A stretch of DNA of 64,000 bases. Origin: Gossypium raimondii. Its lineage: Eukaryota > Streptophyta > Magnoliopsida > Malvales > Malvaceae. Positions 52,036-64,000 of this stretch are shown here, one piece after another. The number at the start of each line of letters is the position of its first letter. Position 1 is the stretch's first letter. The notes beneath the pieces were generated by a model. It was given only the letters and a program-made list of their open reading frames with translations, was not told the DNA's origin and searched no databases. Where the stretch lies: the NCBI RefSeq assembly GCF_025698545.1, contig NC_068569.1, positions 4,340,001 to 4,404,000 of the forward strand. The letters are read 5' to 3'. The translations under genes and the position numbers were made by a program.

Positions 52036-55000
52036 CATGGTCTTCCCCTTTTCTCCATTCTGTTCACATGGATGGTTATGTGAATGCCAACATGCATATG
52101 GTTCAGCTCTTAAATCTCCATTTATTTATGTTAAAAAGACAAGACAAAAAAGAAAGAGGACCCTCTTGTTCTTCTTCCTTTCCATCGTTCATTCCCTACA
52201 CCCTTTCTTACTCTTGTCTTTTGCTCTTTTCCATTCATAAATCATGCTCATATTTATTATTAAGAATCTTTAATGTAATTAATTATGCATCAATTGATTG
52301 TAAGTATCATTTTCTTCACCTAGTGGCATCACCGCCAGTATCATTGAAGCACTTATATTGAAACCTCTCTTAAGCAATACCTGCCCTGTAATCTACTAGT
52401 ATCAAATTTCAATTCCCTGAAAGACTTAATGAAAAATACAACCGACAATAGTTCAAATGTTGGATTTTCAATTTCAATGGTTAGAGGTGCAAATCTGATC
52501 CAAACTTGAAAATTTATATATATGTATATAGAGATTTATGTGTATTATTCGTTTAACATTCGGAGTTTGGAGGTTTGATTAGATTCCATTTTGATGGTGA
52601 CTGCTTTTTTCTATAGCATTTATTAGCACGGTTCATTTCAATCAGTTATCAATGACTGCGATACAGTATAGTTGAAGATGGTAAGGAAAATTGGAGGCAT
52701 GTCACTTTATAGATGATTTTTCAAGATTAGGTAAACTGTAAACAGTTTTATGTTAGCTTGGCAGGACATAGGAGCGAGCCATTGATGAAGAATGCATTGG
52801 GGCACATTCTTTTGCTGATTCATTTGCTACCCCACTATCAGACCAAGCAAGAGTTACTTTAGAGCTGACAGAAAACACTTTGTTTCAGCTCCACTGCCTT
52901 GTCTTAATGTCCAGTACTTAATGGTATATTACTAATAACAGCTTATCTTTCAGCACATTATAAAGACATGTTTTGGAAGTAGCTAACTGCTACTCCAACA
53001 GAACACGGATGTGTAAGTTCTGACAGCTATTGCCACTGTTTAAAGACGCCAAAAGAAAAGGATGAGATTAAGTGATAATTGTTGAGAGAAAAGACATACT
53101 CTAGTTTACCTTAGACCCTATGCTAGAAGTGATATTCTTTATCTTTATACAAATGATTTGCCATTAATTAATACAGCAAAATACTAAAAAAACCAGTCAT
53201 GGCGTGGCGCCTAGTTAATGCCTTAATGGGTGGCCCGGCCTGGTATAATAAGTCATGATTGCGGATTAGGGCTGACAGCCTTTCAGTAAGGATTATATCT
53301 TCCAAGTTCAAACCCACTTTCGGATGTTAAAGTTGGGCTCAGCCTTATTTCCCACTGAACAAGACTAGTAGAGTTCATATGCCAGATAAGTCGGCTTTGC
53401 TCTTTACTGTACAACTCCAACATGCTTTGGAATCTTGCAGCATAAAATTATTTCTGTCACAAAAGAAAAACAGAACATTATATATGTTCAGAAAAATAAA
53501 TTATGCTAATAATAATTAAGGAGATCTTAATTAAAAGTGTTATCAAAATAAAAATTAGAAACTTTTTTGGAATTTTGCATGTTGTCCATGTTCAAGGGTC
53601 ATAGCTGCCCCTCTTAATAATGTCACTTCTAAGATTTGAATCTACATCTCCTATCGAGAATGCAATGCACCTTAATGCTACGTCCAACATTGGTTGATAA
53701 TAAACATCTAGAATGACTAAATATAAATTTAGCATATACTAAAAAAATGTATGGTATTTGAAGAATATAAAAAAATCTAGGGGGCTAAACATAAATATTT
53801 GAAGAAAGAGATTAAAATTCTAGAAGGGGCAAAACATAAATATTCCTTTTCTGAATGGAGGTAGGTGCCAAGCCCCCCTTCAGCTGCTACGCCCCTGAAA
53901 AGATGGGCTTATTGCCAAGGGTTAAAGCCAGCTCCAACATTTGCAAAACTTGGATGATTATGTGTTCTTAACACATGCAAATATGCAATAATATAGAAAT
54001 TGGAGGTTTATATAATATTAGGTTTGTTGTTAGTCCCTATACTTTGATAAATTTTGAGATTTAATTTGGAATTTTTTATTAGACTATCCTTATATGGCGT
54101 GACATATGATAAGTAGAAAATAAATATGTTAAATTGATAAATTTTGATAGAAACTACCAATTGAAAAAGTAAAAAGATTGAGTTTTTTAACTTTTAAAAT
54201 ACAGGGACCAAATATAAAATTCTATGCAAGTACAGGGACTAAAAGCAGACTTTAACCATAATATTCTCATGAAATTGTAAGATTAAAATTTATAACAATT
54301 TCTCAGTTTAGCTTTAGCAGCAGCCACACTTGAAGAATAAAAAATTTGAGGGCAAGCCCATTCATACACTGGTTAAAGACAAAATTGTATTAAGAAAAAA
54401 GAAGAGGAATCCCAAATCTTATTGATGGAAGAGTTCAATAGTCATATATTGGTCGCTCGCTCGCTCGCTCACTCACTTACTCACCAACTCCATTGTTATG
54501 GGGATCAGAAAGATTGAGAAACACCCTAATAAATTAAAGTAGTTTTAACATTGACTTAATTAATAAGCGAGAAATACAAAGGCATCTGTTGGGTAGTGTA
54601 GTAGCTGGCATATGTAGCAGCAGGAACAAGCGTTTGGAGAATATTTAGGTAATGAGTTAGCTTTGGAGTTTGGATGTGTTATATTAAACTATCATGGACA
54701 GAACCTTCCCCGCTTTCACAAATCAGTAAATTAATTATAAAGTTAGCAGGTAGCTAGGTTTTGAACGAAAAACCTAAGGCCATTGATTTTTGAACCATTG
54801 TGTGTTTGATGTTAATATAATTAACTTTGACTTTCTTTTTATGCCCAGCAAGCTGTTTGGTATGAACAAAATTCACAAGGGATCTTTTCATTTATCTTGG
54901 GTCTGTGTTTCTGCTGCAAATTGCTTCTTGGGTGGGGCAGAAATAGATTCAACTTTGATCATCAAAGTGTTCAACGCCTTTACTTGAGTCTTGTGGTCAA

Positions 55001-56873
55001 CTTTCTCTCTTCTTTACTTGACAATTTACTTTGACAAGCCACCTGGTTTAAGTCTTCTACACTTCAATCGTTAATTGTTCCGTGGATTAGTTAATTTGTA
55101 TAATAAAATCCCTTCTAGTTTCCCAATGATCCAGGATTCAACTTCTCACTTGGGAAAAGTAAAGAGTTTGGGCGATTCTTTAATTTTAGTTTGGGTTAGT
55201 TCCCTTGACTAACAACATTCCTAGTCTCGAAAGGAAAGTGAATTCGTTCTTTGCAAGAATTGAAAAGTCAGTGGCGAAAAACAAAAGTGCTTAGAACTGA
55301 TCAAGTTTAACCCAAACTTGTAACGTTATATTAAAGGGTCAATTTAGACATCCAATTGTATCAATCCATGGGATGCAGGCTGACGCGGTCTAATATTATA
55401 AAAGATCATACACACATCTTCCGTCCCGCACACATTGACTTGTTATTTACAGCTACGTACCTACTTCCATGTTGCTTCTACTTGCGTTCTTTTCTTTTTC
55501 GGTTCATCTGATTTTTGAGTTCGTTGGTCAATTTTGCCTGTTAACTGTCATTGTATGGTTTAATCCCATTACAACACTAATTTATGACCATCTGCTGAAG
55601 AGTGAAATGAAACCACAAAATTAAGAGTGGAGGAACATTGTCCATTGATCCACACTCATGCTAATATCCCTCAAATCAGTTGCGGATTTTTGGTGGAAAA
55701 GTAGGTCAGTTTGAGGATCTGCCGAAGAGAGACGAGCAGACCTAACACCGCCTAATGCAAATACATAAATAATTAAATAAATTAGGTCTTTTAATTTTTT
55801 TCGTACATAATTTGTTAATTTAACCAAATTTATAGCGTTCAATAAAATAACGTATCATGTTTTCATGATATCATATTTTACCAGATACCTAAGTCAATAT
55901 AATTTGATCCATAAATAAAATGGTCTGACACAGTAAATATTCTGAAATTTTGGTTGGATAGCATTTGTTTATTATACACGTGTAGGATAAGAATGCAGTA
56001 TAATGAATGTGGTAAAAACCTATTAAGTGTAAAGTCTAGGGATAACGCTGGATATAATAAAATCAAGCAAGCCTTGAAACATTTTCCTGGAAACTTCACC
56101 GATCGACTCCAGCAAATTAGGCCGTGGGAAATTGTATTTTGGTGACGGAAGGATTGCAAATTTACAACCTAAAAGGATATAAAAATAAATAAATGGTCCA
56201 ACACAACTGCAAGTACATGGATGTACCAGCTGTCCGAATTAAAAGCAAGTAGGGGACACCGAGCAACCGAGGAGACAATCCCAGCTTCGCTGGTAGAGTT
56301 ATCCGGTAATGGCTAGAAATAAATAAATACGATGAATGGCTGGGACACGGCTGCTTCTTACCTTGCGGACCATCATTTCCATCACTCCATTTTCGATGAC
56401 CCTACTTCACTTAACAAATGTTGAACAATTAGGTGACCTTTTCTTTAATGAAAGAGCAAGTTATAAATCAAACAGTTTGGGATGTCTGTTTGAAGTAATT
56501 TCTGTTTCCATTTCCAGCATCATACTTGGTTAACAACACGTGTTATGTTCCGAAAACTAATAAGAGAGTATGTCCCCTTCGTATTAAAGTAAAAATCTAT
56601 CCTTTTATGGTATGTTCGGATAATATGGAGTAATTGAATGAAAATATAATTATACTCTTTTATAATTAAAAAGAATTACAATTTTTTTAGACATGTTTAG
56701 TTGACAGTGTATTATAATTTCTTATGTTATGTTCAGTAATACAAATTATTATTACACAGTTACATAATTTATATTTAAAGAAAATATTAATTACTATAAA
56801 AATTATTAGCATGGTAAAAAGATTTCTAAATAAGTTACAAAAATTAAAATCAAATCATCAGATGTATTACGTT

Positions 56874-58487
56874 TGTAACAGACCGTTTTCAGTGAAACCG
56901 GAACAGTGGTTTCGGGACCACAAATCTGAGGTCGGAAGAAAATTTATTTTAATATTATTTTATGATTTTCATTATGATAGAAATATCGTATGAAAATTTC
57001 GTTAAGAAGCTTTTACCGATTACATGTTTAATTTGATGACAAGGACCAAATTACATAAAATGCAAAAGTTGAATTCTAGTAGCTAAAGGTACCAAATAGC
57101 TATGAAATTCAAAATTTGAGGTCCTTATATGGCAAGTAGATCATTTAGAGGAGTTAGTAAATAAGAATGATTATTCATCATTGGAAAATTTAATAAAGAA
57201 AAGAATTAAATTGGAAAGATGATAAATGAATTAAACAATAAAATATCATCATTTTCATCATCTTTCCTAAAATAAGACATAGAAACCTAAGCTCAAGCAA
57301 ACTTATTTTTCTTATTTAGGTAAGTATTCTTGTCCCTTTTTCATGATTTTATGTTTCCAAGATCGTAATAGCTTAATCTAGCTATCTTGGGGATTAATTT
57401 GCAAAACTATTAAAGTATTAGAGTTTTTCCATGGATGAGTATGCATGAATTTTGAAGTTTTATGGTAGAAAATGAAAGGTTGTTAATAGATAAACAACTT
57501 TTTAAAGAGAATTTTGATGAAATTATGATTTAGGGACTAAATTGAAAAGATGGAAAATTTATGAAAAACTTCTAAATTTTATGAAATACATGCACTGCTG
57601 TTGTTATATATGAAAATCAGTTAGGCTTGGAATAAGGATTAAATTGTATGAATTTCATTTTCCGAGCCTAGGGACAAAATCATAATTAATTAAAAGATAG
57701 GGGCAAAATAGTAATTTTTCCAAAGTTGTGTATTGGACTGAATTGAATATGAATTGTATTAAATTGAGTTAAATTCATTCATATAGATCCAGATAGACAC
57801 AATACGGAGTTAGATCAAGGAAAAGGAAAAATATCAGATTAGTAGCTTTTGTGTACACGAACACTTGTCAAGGTAAGTTCATGTAACTAAATTGTATATT
57901 TATATGTTTTAAATTGAATGTTATGTATTTGAAATGTATGAGTTATTATATGAATTACATGACTAACATGCTTGATGAGGATATGTTTTTAGGCATTTGG
58001 TCAAATTGATTTGAGCATGTTTAGTTTGCTTACCTTAAATGTGAATTAAATGGTAAGTTAAATTCCATGTTATACAAACTTACTAAACTTGAAAGCTTAC
58101 TCTGTTTATTTTCCCTGTTTTATAGTAATTCGGAAGCTCGTTAGGTTGGAAGCTCGGTAGAAATATCTCACACTATCCATCAGCTCATTTCGGTATAAAT
58201 AGTAAATTAATTTTTGTTATAATGGCATGTATATGTTAATTTGGCCACTATTAGCATAAGTTTGTTGGATCTAGTCATTTGTATGGCTTGTGGTGAATAT
58301 ATTCTGCTGTATAAAAGTGGTTTACCATGTTTGTTGTAAGATTGAAATGGTTGGATGATGATAAACCTATAAGTATATTAATGTTTGTTTTGAGGTAGTA
58401 AGTTTGATATAAATAAGCATATATGTTTATATGGTCAATTAGGTAATATTGAATACTTGGATATATGTGGGGTGTTATGACATGTAT
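56874..58487 (+). mobile_element. LTR cut by a later gypsy insertion
   Basis: It starts TGTAACAGACC and matches the solo LTR at 24219-26963 over its first part (GGAACAGTGGTTTCGGGACC, GAGGTCCTTATATGG and others). It runs 1.6 kb in the plus orientation, but its end is missing: the opposite-strand gypsy element begins at 58488. The rest should lie beyond the right edge of the window. The base pairs just before it, ACGTT, are the candidate target duplication. Confidence 0.75.
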
Positions 58488-61335
58488 TGTAACACCTCTT
58501 ACCCGAGACCATGGCCGGAGTCGAGCATGAGGCGTTACTTGACTTAACTTAAAAGTTCGGGGCATAAAAATTTACTTTCAAATTTAATTTCATCATTCAT
58601 AATAAAGCTGTCCTCCTGTACAGCAGTCACTAAAATAATTATAATTCAAGCTACGAAACTCGAAATTTAGATCCGTAAATTTTCCATAAAACTAGACTCA
58701 TATATCTATTCACCATAAATTTTTCAGAATTTTTGCTTTAGCCAATTAGTACAGTTTATTAGTTGAAGTCTCCCCTGTTTCACTAATCGACTATCCTAAC
58801 CACTCATCACTAAAATTTAATTATCTCTTATTAAAGGCTTCATATGGTGATTAAAATTATTTCTACTGAAAATAGACTCATTAATGAGTCTATACATATA
58901 AATTATAACTCAAAATTCCTTTTGTACAATTTTAATGAATTTCTAAAGTCAGAACAGGGACTTCAAAACATTCTTGCCCTGTTTCACTAAAATTCAAATA
59001 TCTAAAAGTATATAATTCTTTTGCTTACTCCACTTCTTTCCTATGAAAGTAGACTCTTTCAGCTTTAATTTCATATCTCACTCAACTTCTAATTCTATTT
59101 CCACTATTTTTGGTGATTTTTAAAAGTTACATCAATGCTGCTGTCCAAGAACTGCTCCATTGCAATTTTTAAAAAAAATTCAATATAACCCCTTTATAAT
59201 TGTCTAACCTTCCCTGCAAATTTCAAATCACAACCAATTCCAGTATTTCATCTACTTCATTTAAATACTAATGAAGTTCAACCAATCAACCATTTCAAAC
59301 TAAAAACATGTATATATTTCGATATCTAACGCAACCGTAACATTCAAATTTACTTTTACTTCAATTCCCTATACATGCCATATAAATCCAAAAAGTTGCT
59401 TAACATAAACTACCGGAGTATATCTGGGTAGTGTGATTCTTGATGTAGATCCGATCCTCCGAATGTATAAATACGTTAATCTACAAAAACAATAAACACA
59501 CACATGTAAGCTTATAGAAAAGCTTAGTAAGTTCATAGGCATAAAACATAAATCTTACCAAACACTTGTACACTTATACAATATACACCATTACTAAATT
59601 TACCATCAACCACAATCTTTGGTGAGTTCCTTGGTATAAACTCACTACTACTTATTCTTTACCATAATTCCTTTGGGCCCATTTGCCACTTACCATCCTT
59701 GATCAAAATTAAGGAGCAGTTATGGAAATTTGAGTACTTCACTTTCACTTTGCCATATGACCTCTTATCACTTGTCCTTGATCGATAAGTGTAGCTAGGC
59801 TACCACTTATCACTTTACCACTTGATCGAGATAAGTGTAGTGAAGCTACCACTTATCACTTTATCACTTGATCGATAAGTGTAGCCACTTATCACTTTGT
59901 TTCTTGATCGGATAAGTGTAACCACTTATCACTTTGTTTCTTGATCGATAAGTGTAACCACTTATCACTTTGTTTCTTGATCAGATAAGTGTAGCTAAAA
60001 CTACCACTTATCACTTTGTCACTTGATCGAAGTACTCAAATCCGAAGCGTTCCACTTAATTTGATTATTTATTCGATTTTCACATTTTTATTTTATTCTC
60101 ATTTCAACAATAAATACATTTCACCATACATTGTATAATTCATGAAATTAACATTTAATCATTAAATTTCAGCCATATGAACTTACGGATCGATTTGCGA
60201 ATTTGTAAAAGTTCGGGACTAATCGGCTACTTTTTCTTTTCCTCGACTTGTTTCAAGTTCTCGATCTAAAATGCAAATTTATTCATTCATCAGCATTTAA
60301 TTCAATTCTAATTCATTTCACAATTTATGCCCTTTAATTTTCGAAATTACACTTTTACCCCAAACTTTACAGTTTTACAATTTGATCCCTACTCAATTAA
60401 CCCTCAATTGATCTAATTTTCTCAATTAACACCTTTTCCAACTATTTTAGACTACTACATAGCCTTTCATACTCAAAACCGCAACACCAAACCTTAATTC
60501 CCAACTTTTTCACAATTAGGTCCCTAAAATCAATTTCTATCAAAATTACTTAATAAAATCATCATATAACAAAATTAAAGCTTCAATTTCATGTTTATTC
60601 ATCATAAAAATCCAACACTAATCAATGGTAACTTTCAAAATCAGCCATGGAATCAAAAACTAATGAAATAATTAGTTGGACCTAATTGTAAAAGTATCAA
60701 AATCACAAAAATTAGAAGAAATAATCAAGAATTAAACTTACATGATTCAAAAATATGAAAAACCAGCTTATTCCAGACCTCCTATGGCGTTTTTGCTGAT
60801 TAATTGTGAAGAGATCTCTAGATTTTTCACTTTTGTCTTTGTTTTAAATGTTTAATTTGTTAAGTTTCCAATTTTGCCCCTGTTTCTCCTTACATTCTGC
60901 TGATTTTTCTTACCCAACCGTCCAGCCCATATAATTTGGGCCTAATAGCCTTTTAAATCCCTCCACTTTAGTCACTTAAGCTATTTAATCACAATTTAAC
61001 AAATTTTACACTATTCCCAATTTAGTCCTTTTTAGTTAATTAACTATCCAAACGTTAAAATTTTCTAACGAAACTTTAATACCAACTCAATGACACTCTA
61101 TAAATATTTCTAAAAATATTTATGGCTCGGTTTAAAATCTTCGAGGTCTCGATACCTCGTTTTTTATTTTAATTATTTTAATATTTATTCCTAGTACACT
61201 ATTCACTATTTCAAAAATTTTCCTAACTTCACATTTAACTTATACTTACTAAATTTATAATATTTTCTACTCGTTTGTCAGATTTAGTGATCTCGAATCA
61301 CCATTCCGACACCACTAAAAATTCAGGCTATTACA
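58488..61335 (-). repeat. 3' LTR of the gypsy element (2.85 kb)
   Basis: Minus-strand start TGTAATAGCC (at 61335) and end GGTGTTACA-type (at 58488; plus strand TGTAACACCTCTTACCC), so TG...CA ends. It is homologous to the solo LTR at 24219-26963, clearest near both ends (for example GAGTCGAGCATGAGG here against CTCGTGCTCGACTC there). Unusually long for a plant LTR, which matches a known class of large gypsy LTRs in cotton. Confidence 0.88.
59779..60027 (-). repeat. six-unit tandem repeat with palindromic core inside the gypsy LTR
   Basis: Six units of 36-46 bp, each starting TTGATCGATAAGTGTA-like and ending CCACTTATCACTTTG-like (plus strand). GATAAGTG and CACTTATC are reverse complements, so each unit forms a hairpin. 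Units 3-5 are nearly identical (about 36-37 bp); units 1, 2 and 6 have a longer loop. Confidence 0.9.
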
Positions 61336-61336
61336 A

Positions 61337-61351
61337 CTCTCCCCCCCTTTT
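61337..61351 (-). other. polypurine tract of the gypsy element
   Basis: AAAAGGGGGGGAGAG on the minus strand, one base before the TG of the 3' LTR. This is the expected site for priming plus-strand DNA synthesis and fixes the LTR boundary. Confidence 0.85.
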
Positions 61352-64000
61352 AGGAAATTTCGTCCCCGAAATTTCGTACCTGGAAATAAATTCGGATACT
61401 GAAATCTCATCAATTCCTCCGTTTCCCAGGTTGCCTCCTCAGATCCATGTCGATTCCATAACACCTTAACTAGTGGTACACGTTTATTCCTCAACTCTTT
61501 AACCTCCCGAGCTAAAATTTTCACCGGTTCCTCTGAATAAGTCATGTCAGGTTGGAGCTCTATTTCCGTATGAGGAATTACATGTGATGGATCTGATCTA
61601 TACCGTCTCAACATAGACACATGAAACACATTATGAATATTTTCAAGTTCCCGGGGCAAAGCCAATCTATAAGCTACCGGACCGATTCTTTCAATGATTT
61701 CATACTACCGATAAATCGTAATGAGTTTTCCTTTCTGCCGAACCGCAAAACTTTCTTCCACGGTGACACTTTCAAAATACACGATCACCCACACTAAACT
61801 CTATATCCCTTCTCTTCAAATCTGCATATGATTTTTGCCGATCGGAGGCGACTTTTAAACAATCTCGAATAATCTGAACTTTTCTTGATTTCCGAATCAA
61901 GTCCACTCCCACCGTTTGATTCACTTAATTCAGTCCAATATAATGGAGTTCTACACTTTCTTCCATACTGAGCTTCAAGCGGTGCCATTTTAATACTAGT
62001 TTGATAACTATTATTATAAGCAAATTCGCTAAAGGTAAATACCTTTCCAATTGCCACCGAACTCAAGTATACAACACCTTAACATATCTTCTAAAATCAA
62101 TCACTCGCTCGATTGCCCATCCATGCAGGGATGAAAAGTCATCTTGAAATTTAATTTGGTGCCCAGAGCCTCCGTAATTTACTCCAAAATCTCGAGGTAA
62201 ATCTCGGATCTCGATCCGAAATAATAGATATCGGTACCCCATGTAACCTCACTATCTCGAGACACATATAACTCCGCTTAACTTTTCAAGTCGATAACTG
62301 CTTACATTGGAATAAAATGTGCCGACTTAGTTAACCGATCAACAATCACCCATATCGAATCTTTCTTCTTCGGAGTTACTGGTAATCCAGATACAAAATC
62401 CATCGTGACATGTTCCCATTTCCACTCTGGAATCATAATGGGCTGTAACAACCCTGTCGGCACTTGATGCTCAGCTTTCACCTGTTGACAAATCAAACAT
62501 CTTGCTACATATTCACAGATTTCTCGTTTCATTCCAGGCCACCAATACATTTTCTTCAAATCACAATACATTTTTGTACTCCCCGGGTGAATAGAACACA
62601 TACTACTGTGAGCCTCTGATAAAATATCATTTTTCAAGTCTAAATTATTTGGAACACATATTCTATTACGATAATATAACATACCATTTTCATCAATGGA
62701 GTATTCTGAGCTTAACTCATTTTGAACCATCTGTCGTTTTAGCATCAATTTTGGGTCTTCATCTTGTAATTCCGAATCCGTTGAAAGAACACGGTTTAGC
62801 TTTTAATTCGCTAGTATAGAACCATCCTCATTAATAGATAAATGAGCACTCAATGCCCGTAATGCAAATAATGATGATTTCACTAAGTGCATCTGCTACG
62901 ACATTTGCTTTCCCCGGTGATAGTCAATGACAAGATCATAATCTTTCAAAGAACTCTAACCATCGTCTCGTCTCAAATTTAACTCTTTCGAGTCATTAAA
63001 TACTTCAAGCTTTTATGATCGGTATACACGTAACACTTCTCACCATATAAGTAGTGTCTCCATATTTTCAAAGCAAACACGATCACGCCAATTCCAAATC
63101 ATGTGTAGGATAATTCTTCTCGTGCGGTTTCAGGTTGTCGGAAGCATATGCCACCACTTTTCCTGACTGCATAAGTACACAACCCAAACCACTCAGAGAC
63201 GCATCACTATATACTACAAACGGTACGCCCGATTCTGGTTGAGTCAACACTGGAGCCTCTGTCAACATCTTTTTCAACTGATCGAAACTCTGCTGACATT
63301 CGTCTGACCATATAAATTCAACATTCTTTTGTAGTAATCGAGTCAACGGTAAGATAATCATTGAGAAATCTTTGACAAATCGGCGATAATAACCTGCCAA
63401 TCCTAGAAAGCTCCGTACTTCAGTAACATTCTTTGGAACTTTCCAATTTACCACTGCCGCTATCTTACTTGGATCCACTCTTATTCCATCAGTTGATACC
63501 ATATGACCCAAAAACGCAACTTCCTGAAGCCAAAATTCACATTTGCTGAATTTCGCATATAACTGTTTCTCTCGCAAAGTCTGTAATACAATCCTTAGAT
63601 GTTGTGCATGTTCGGACTCTGTCTTTGAATAAACCAATACATCGTCAATGAACACAACCACAAATCTATCCAAATATGACTGAAAAATTCTATTCATCAA
63701 ATCCATAAAAGCAGCAGGAGCATTGGTTAAACCAAATGGCACCACCAAAAATTCATAATGACCATATCGAGTTCGAAAGGCAGTTTTGGGCACATCACAC
63801 TCTTTAACTTTCAACTGATAATACCCAGATCGAAGGTCTATCTTGGAAAATACTGCAGCACCTTTCAACTGATCAAACAGATCATCAATACGAGGCAAAG
63901 GATATTTATTCTTTACCGTTACCTTATTCAACTGCCTGTAATCTATACACAGTCTTAAAGAACCGTCCTTCTTTTTCACAAACAAGACAGGTGCACCCCA

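Larger units (their letters stand above)
49063..56873. other. 7.8-kb intergenic region, no gene recognised
   Basis: It starts with the 3' UTR of the SHINE gene. Frames are short; none shows a known domain. It has a G run at 50086-50095, a strong inverted repeat at 51229-51341 and a pentamer repeat at 52006-52035 (listed). Near 53760-53900 a run of words including GGGGCTAAAC and CTACGCCCCTG resembles the end of a degenerate transposon, like the patch near 16860. A GCTC-type tract lies near 54452-54476. Confidence 0.55.
58488..64000 (-). mobile_element. Ty3/gypsy retrotransposon, partial, probably Tekay/Del-like
   Basis: On the minus strand, from the right edge leftwards: reverse transcriptase with FIDD active site (about 64000-63580), the RNase H start, then a zinc-finger-type integrase N terminus and core (62748-62302; HPGSTKMYCDLKKMYWWPGM, WVIVDRLTKSAHF), a later integrase segment (about 62066-61794) and a chromodomain-like C terminus (61665-61380; VKVLWNRHGSEEATWETEEL). 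The frame breaks after DLELA near 63083 and again between the integrase parts, so this copy cannot make a full polyprotein. A polypurine tract and 3' LTR follow. Clade assignment rests on the C-terminal motif only. Gag, protease and the 5' LTR lie outside the window. Confidence 0.92.

Noticed and set aside
53195-53420. Possible tRNA-derived SINE
   Set aside because: There are loose A-box and B-box-like words, but the spacing (about 100 bp) does not fit and no poly-A tail or target duplication was seen.
55621-55842. Minus-strand frame ending in SVDQWTMFLHS
   Set aside because: It opens with TTG; about 45 codons look protein-like, but no family was recognised and no splice signals support a gene.

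Overview
This is a stretch of plant nuclear DNA: AT-rich, with GT-AG introns, well-spaced protein genes in clear plant families, and long stretches of nested LTR retrotransposons and MITEs. Gene content (a class II KNOX gene, a SHINE AP2/ERF gene, a chloroplast aspartate aminotransferase, a plant-type receptor kinase) points to a eudicot. The style of the repeats makes me think of Malvaceae, most likely cotton (Gossypium); that is an inference from memory and no search was run.

Layout. 1-1721 (minus): the 5' six exons of a multi-spanning membrane protein whose 3' end lies outside the window. 4012-4380 (plus): a small single-exon plant protein of unknown function. 7144-9809 (minus): a complete five-exon KNAT3-type homeobox gene. 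9.8-22.0 kb: a 12-kb gene desert with one MITE and a GC-richer patch with clustered TCP-type sites. 22.0-28.2 kb: a decayed Ty1/copia element (minus) into which a 2.7-kb solo LTR has inserted with a perfect 5-bp target duplication, then an LTR-like fragment. 28.2-29.0 kb (minus): exons of a broken gene with in-frame stops. 32.5-35.4 kb and 36.6-38.6 kb (plus): a tandem pair of related kinase genes, the first a canonical receptor-like kinase, the second a predicted pseudokinase without the ectodomain. 39.1-42.3 kb (minus): an eleven-exon chloroplast aspartate aminotransferase (ASP5 type). 43.6-44.0 kb (minus): an RPL39 gene with its introns kept but its frame broken. 46.25-46.69 kb: a Mutator-like MITE. 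48.4-49.1 kb (plus): a SHINE-type AP2/ERF gene. 49.1-56.9 kb: no gene seen, one strong hairpin. 56.9-64.0 kb: an LTR cut by a Ty3/gypsy element (minus) that runs off the window end.

There is no operon logic here; the genes are independent transcription units. Their neighbourhood is informative: from memory, kinase-KNOX-SHINE genes also lie near each other on Arabidopsis chromosome 5, and ASP5 and RPL39 are neighbours on Arabidopsis chromosome 4. The most noteworthy items are the active-kinase/pseudokinase tandem pair, the decaying RPL39 copy beside ASP5, and the finding that related large LTRs carry different palindromic tandem repeats at the same internal position. Exon boundaries were built by hand from splice signals, reading-frame continuity and recalled family sequence; all coding models keep frame across every junction.
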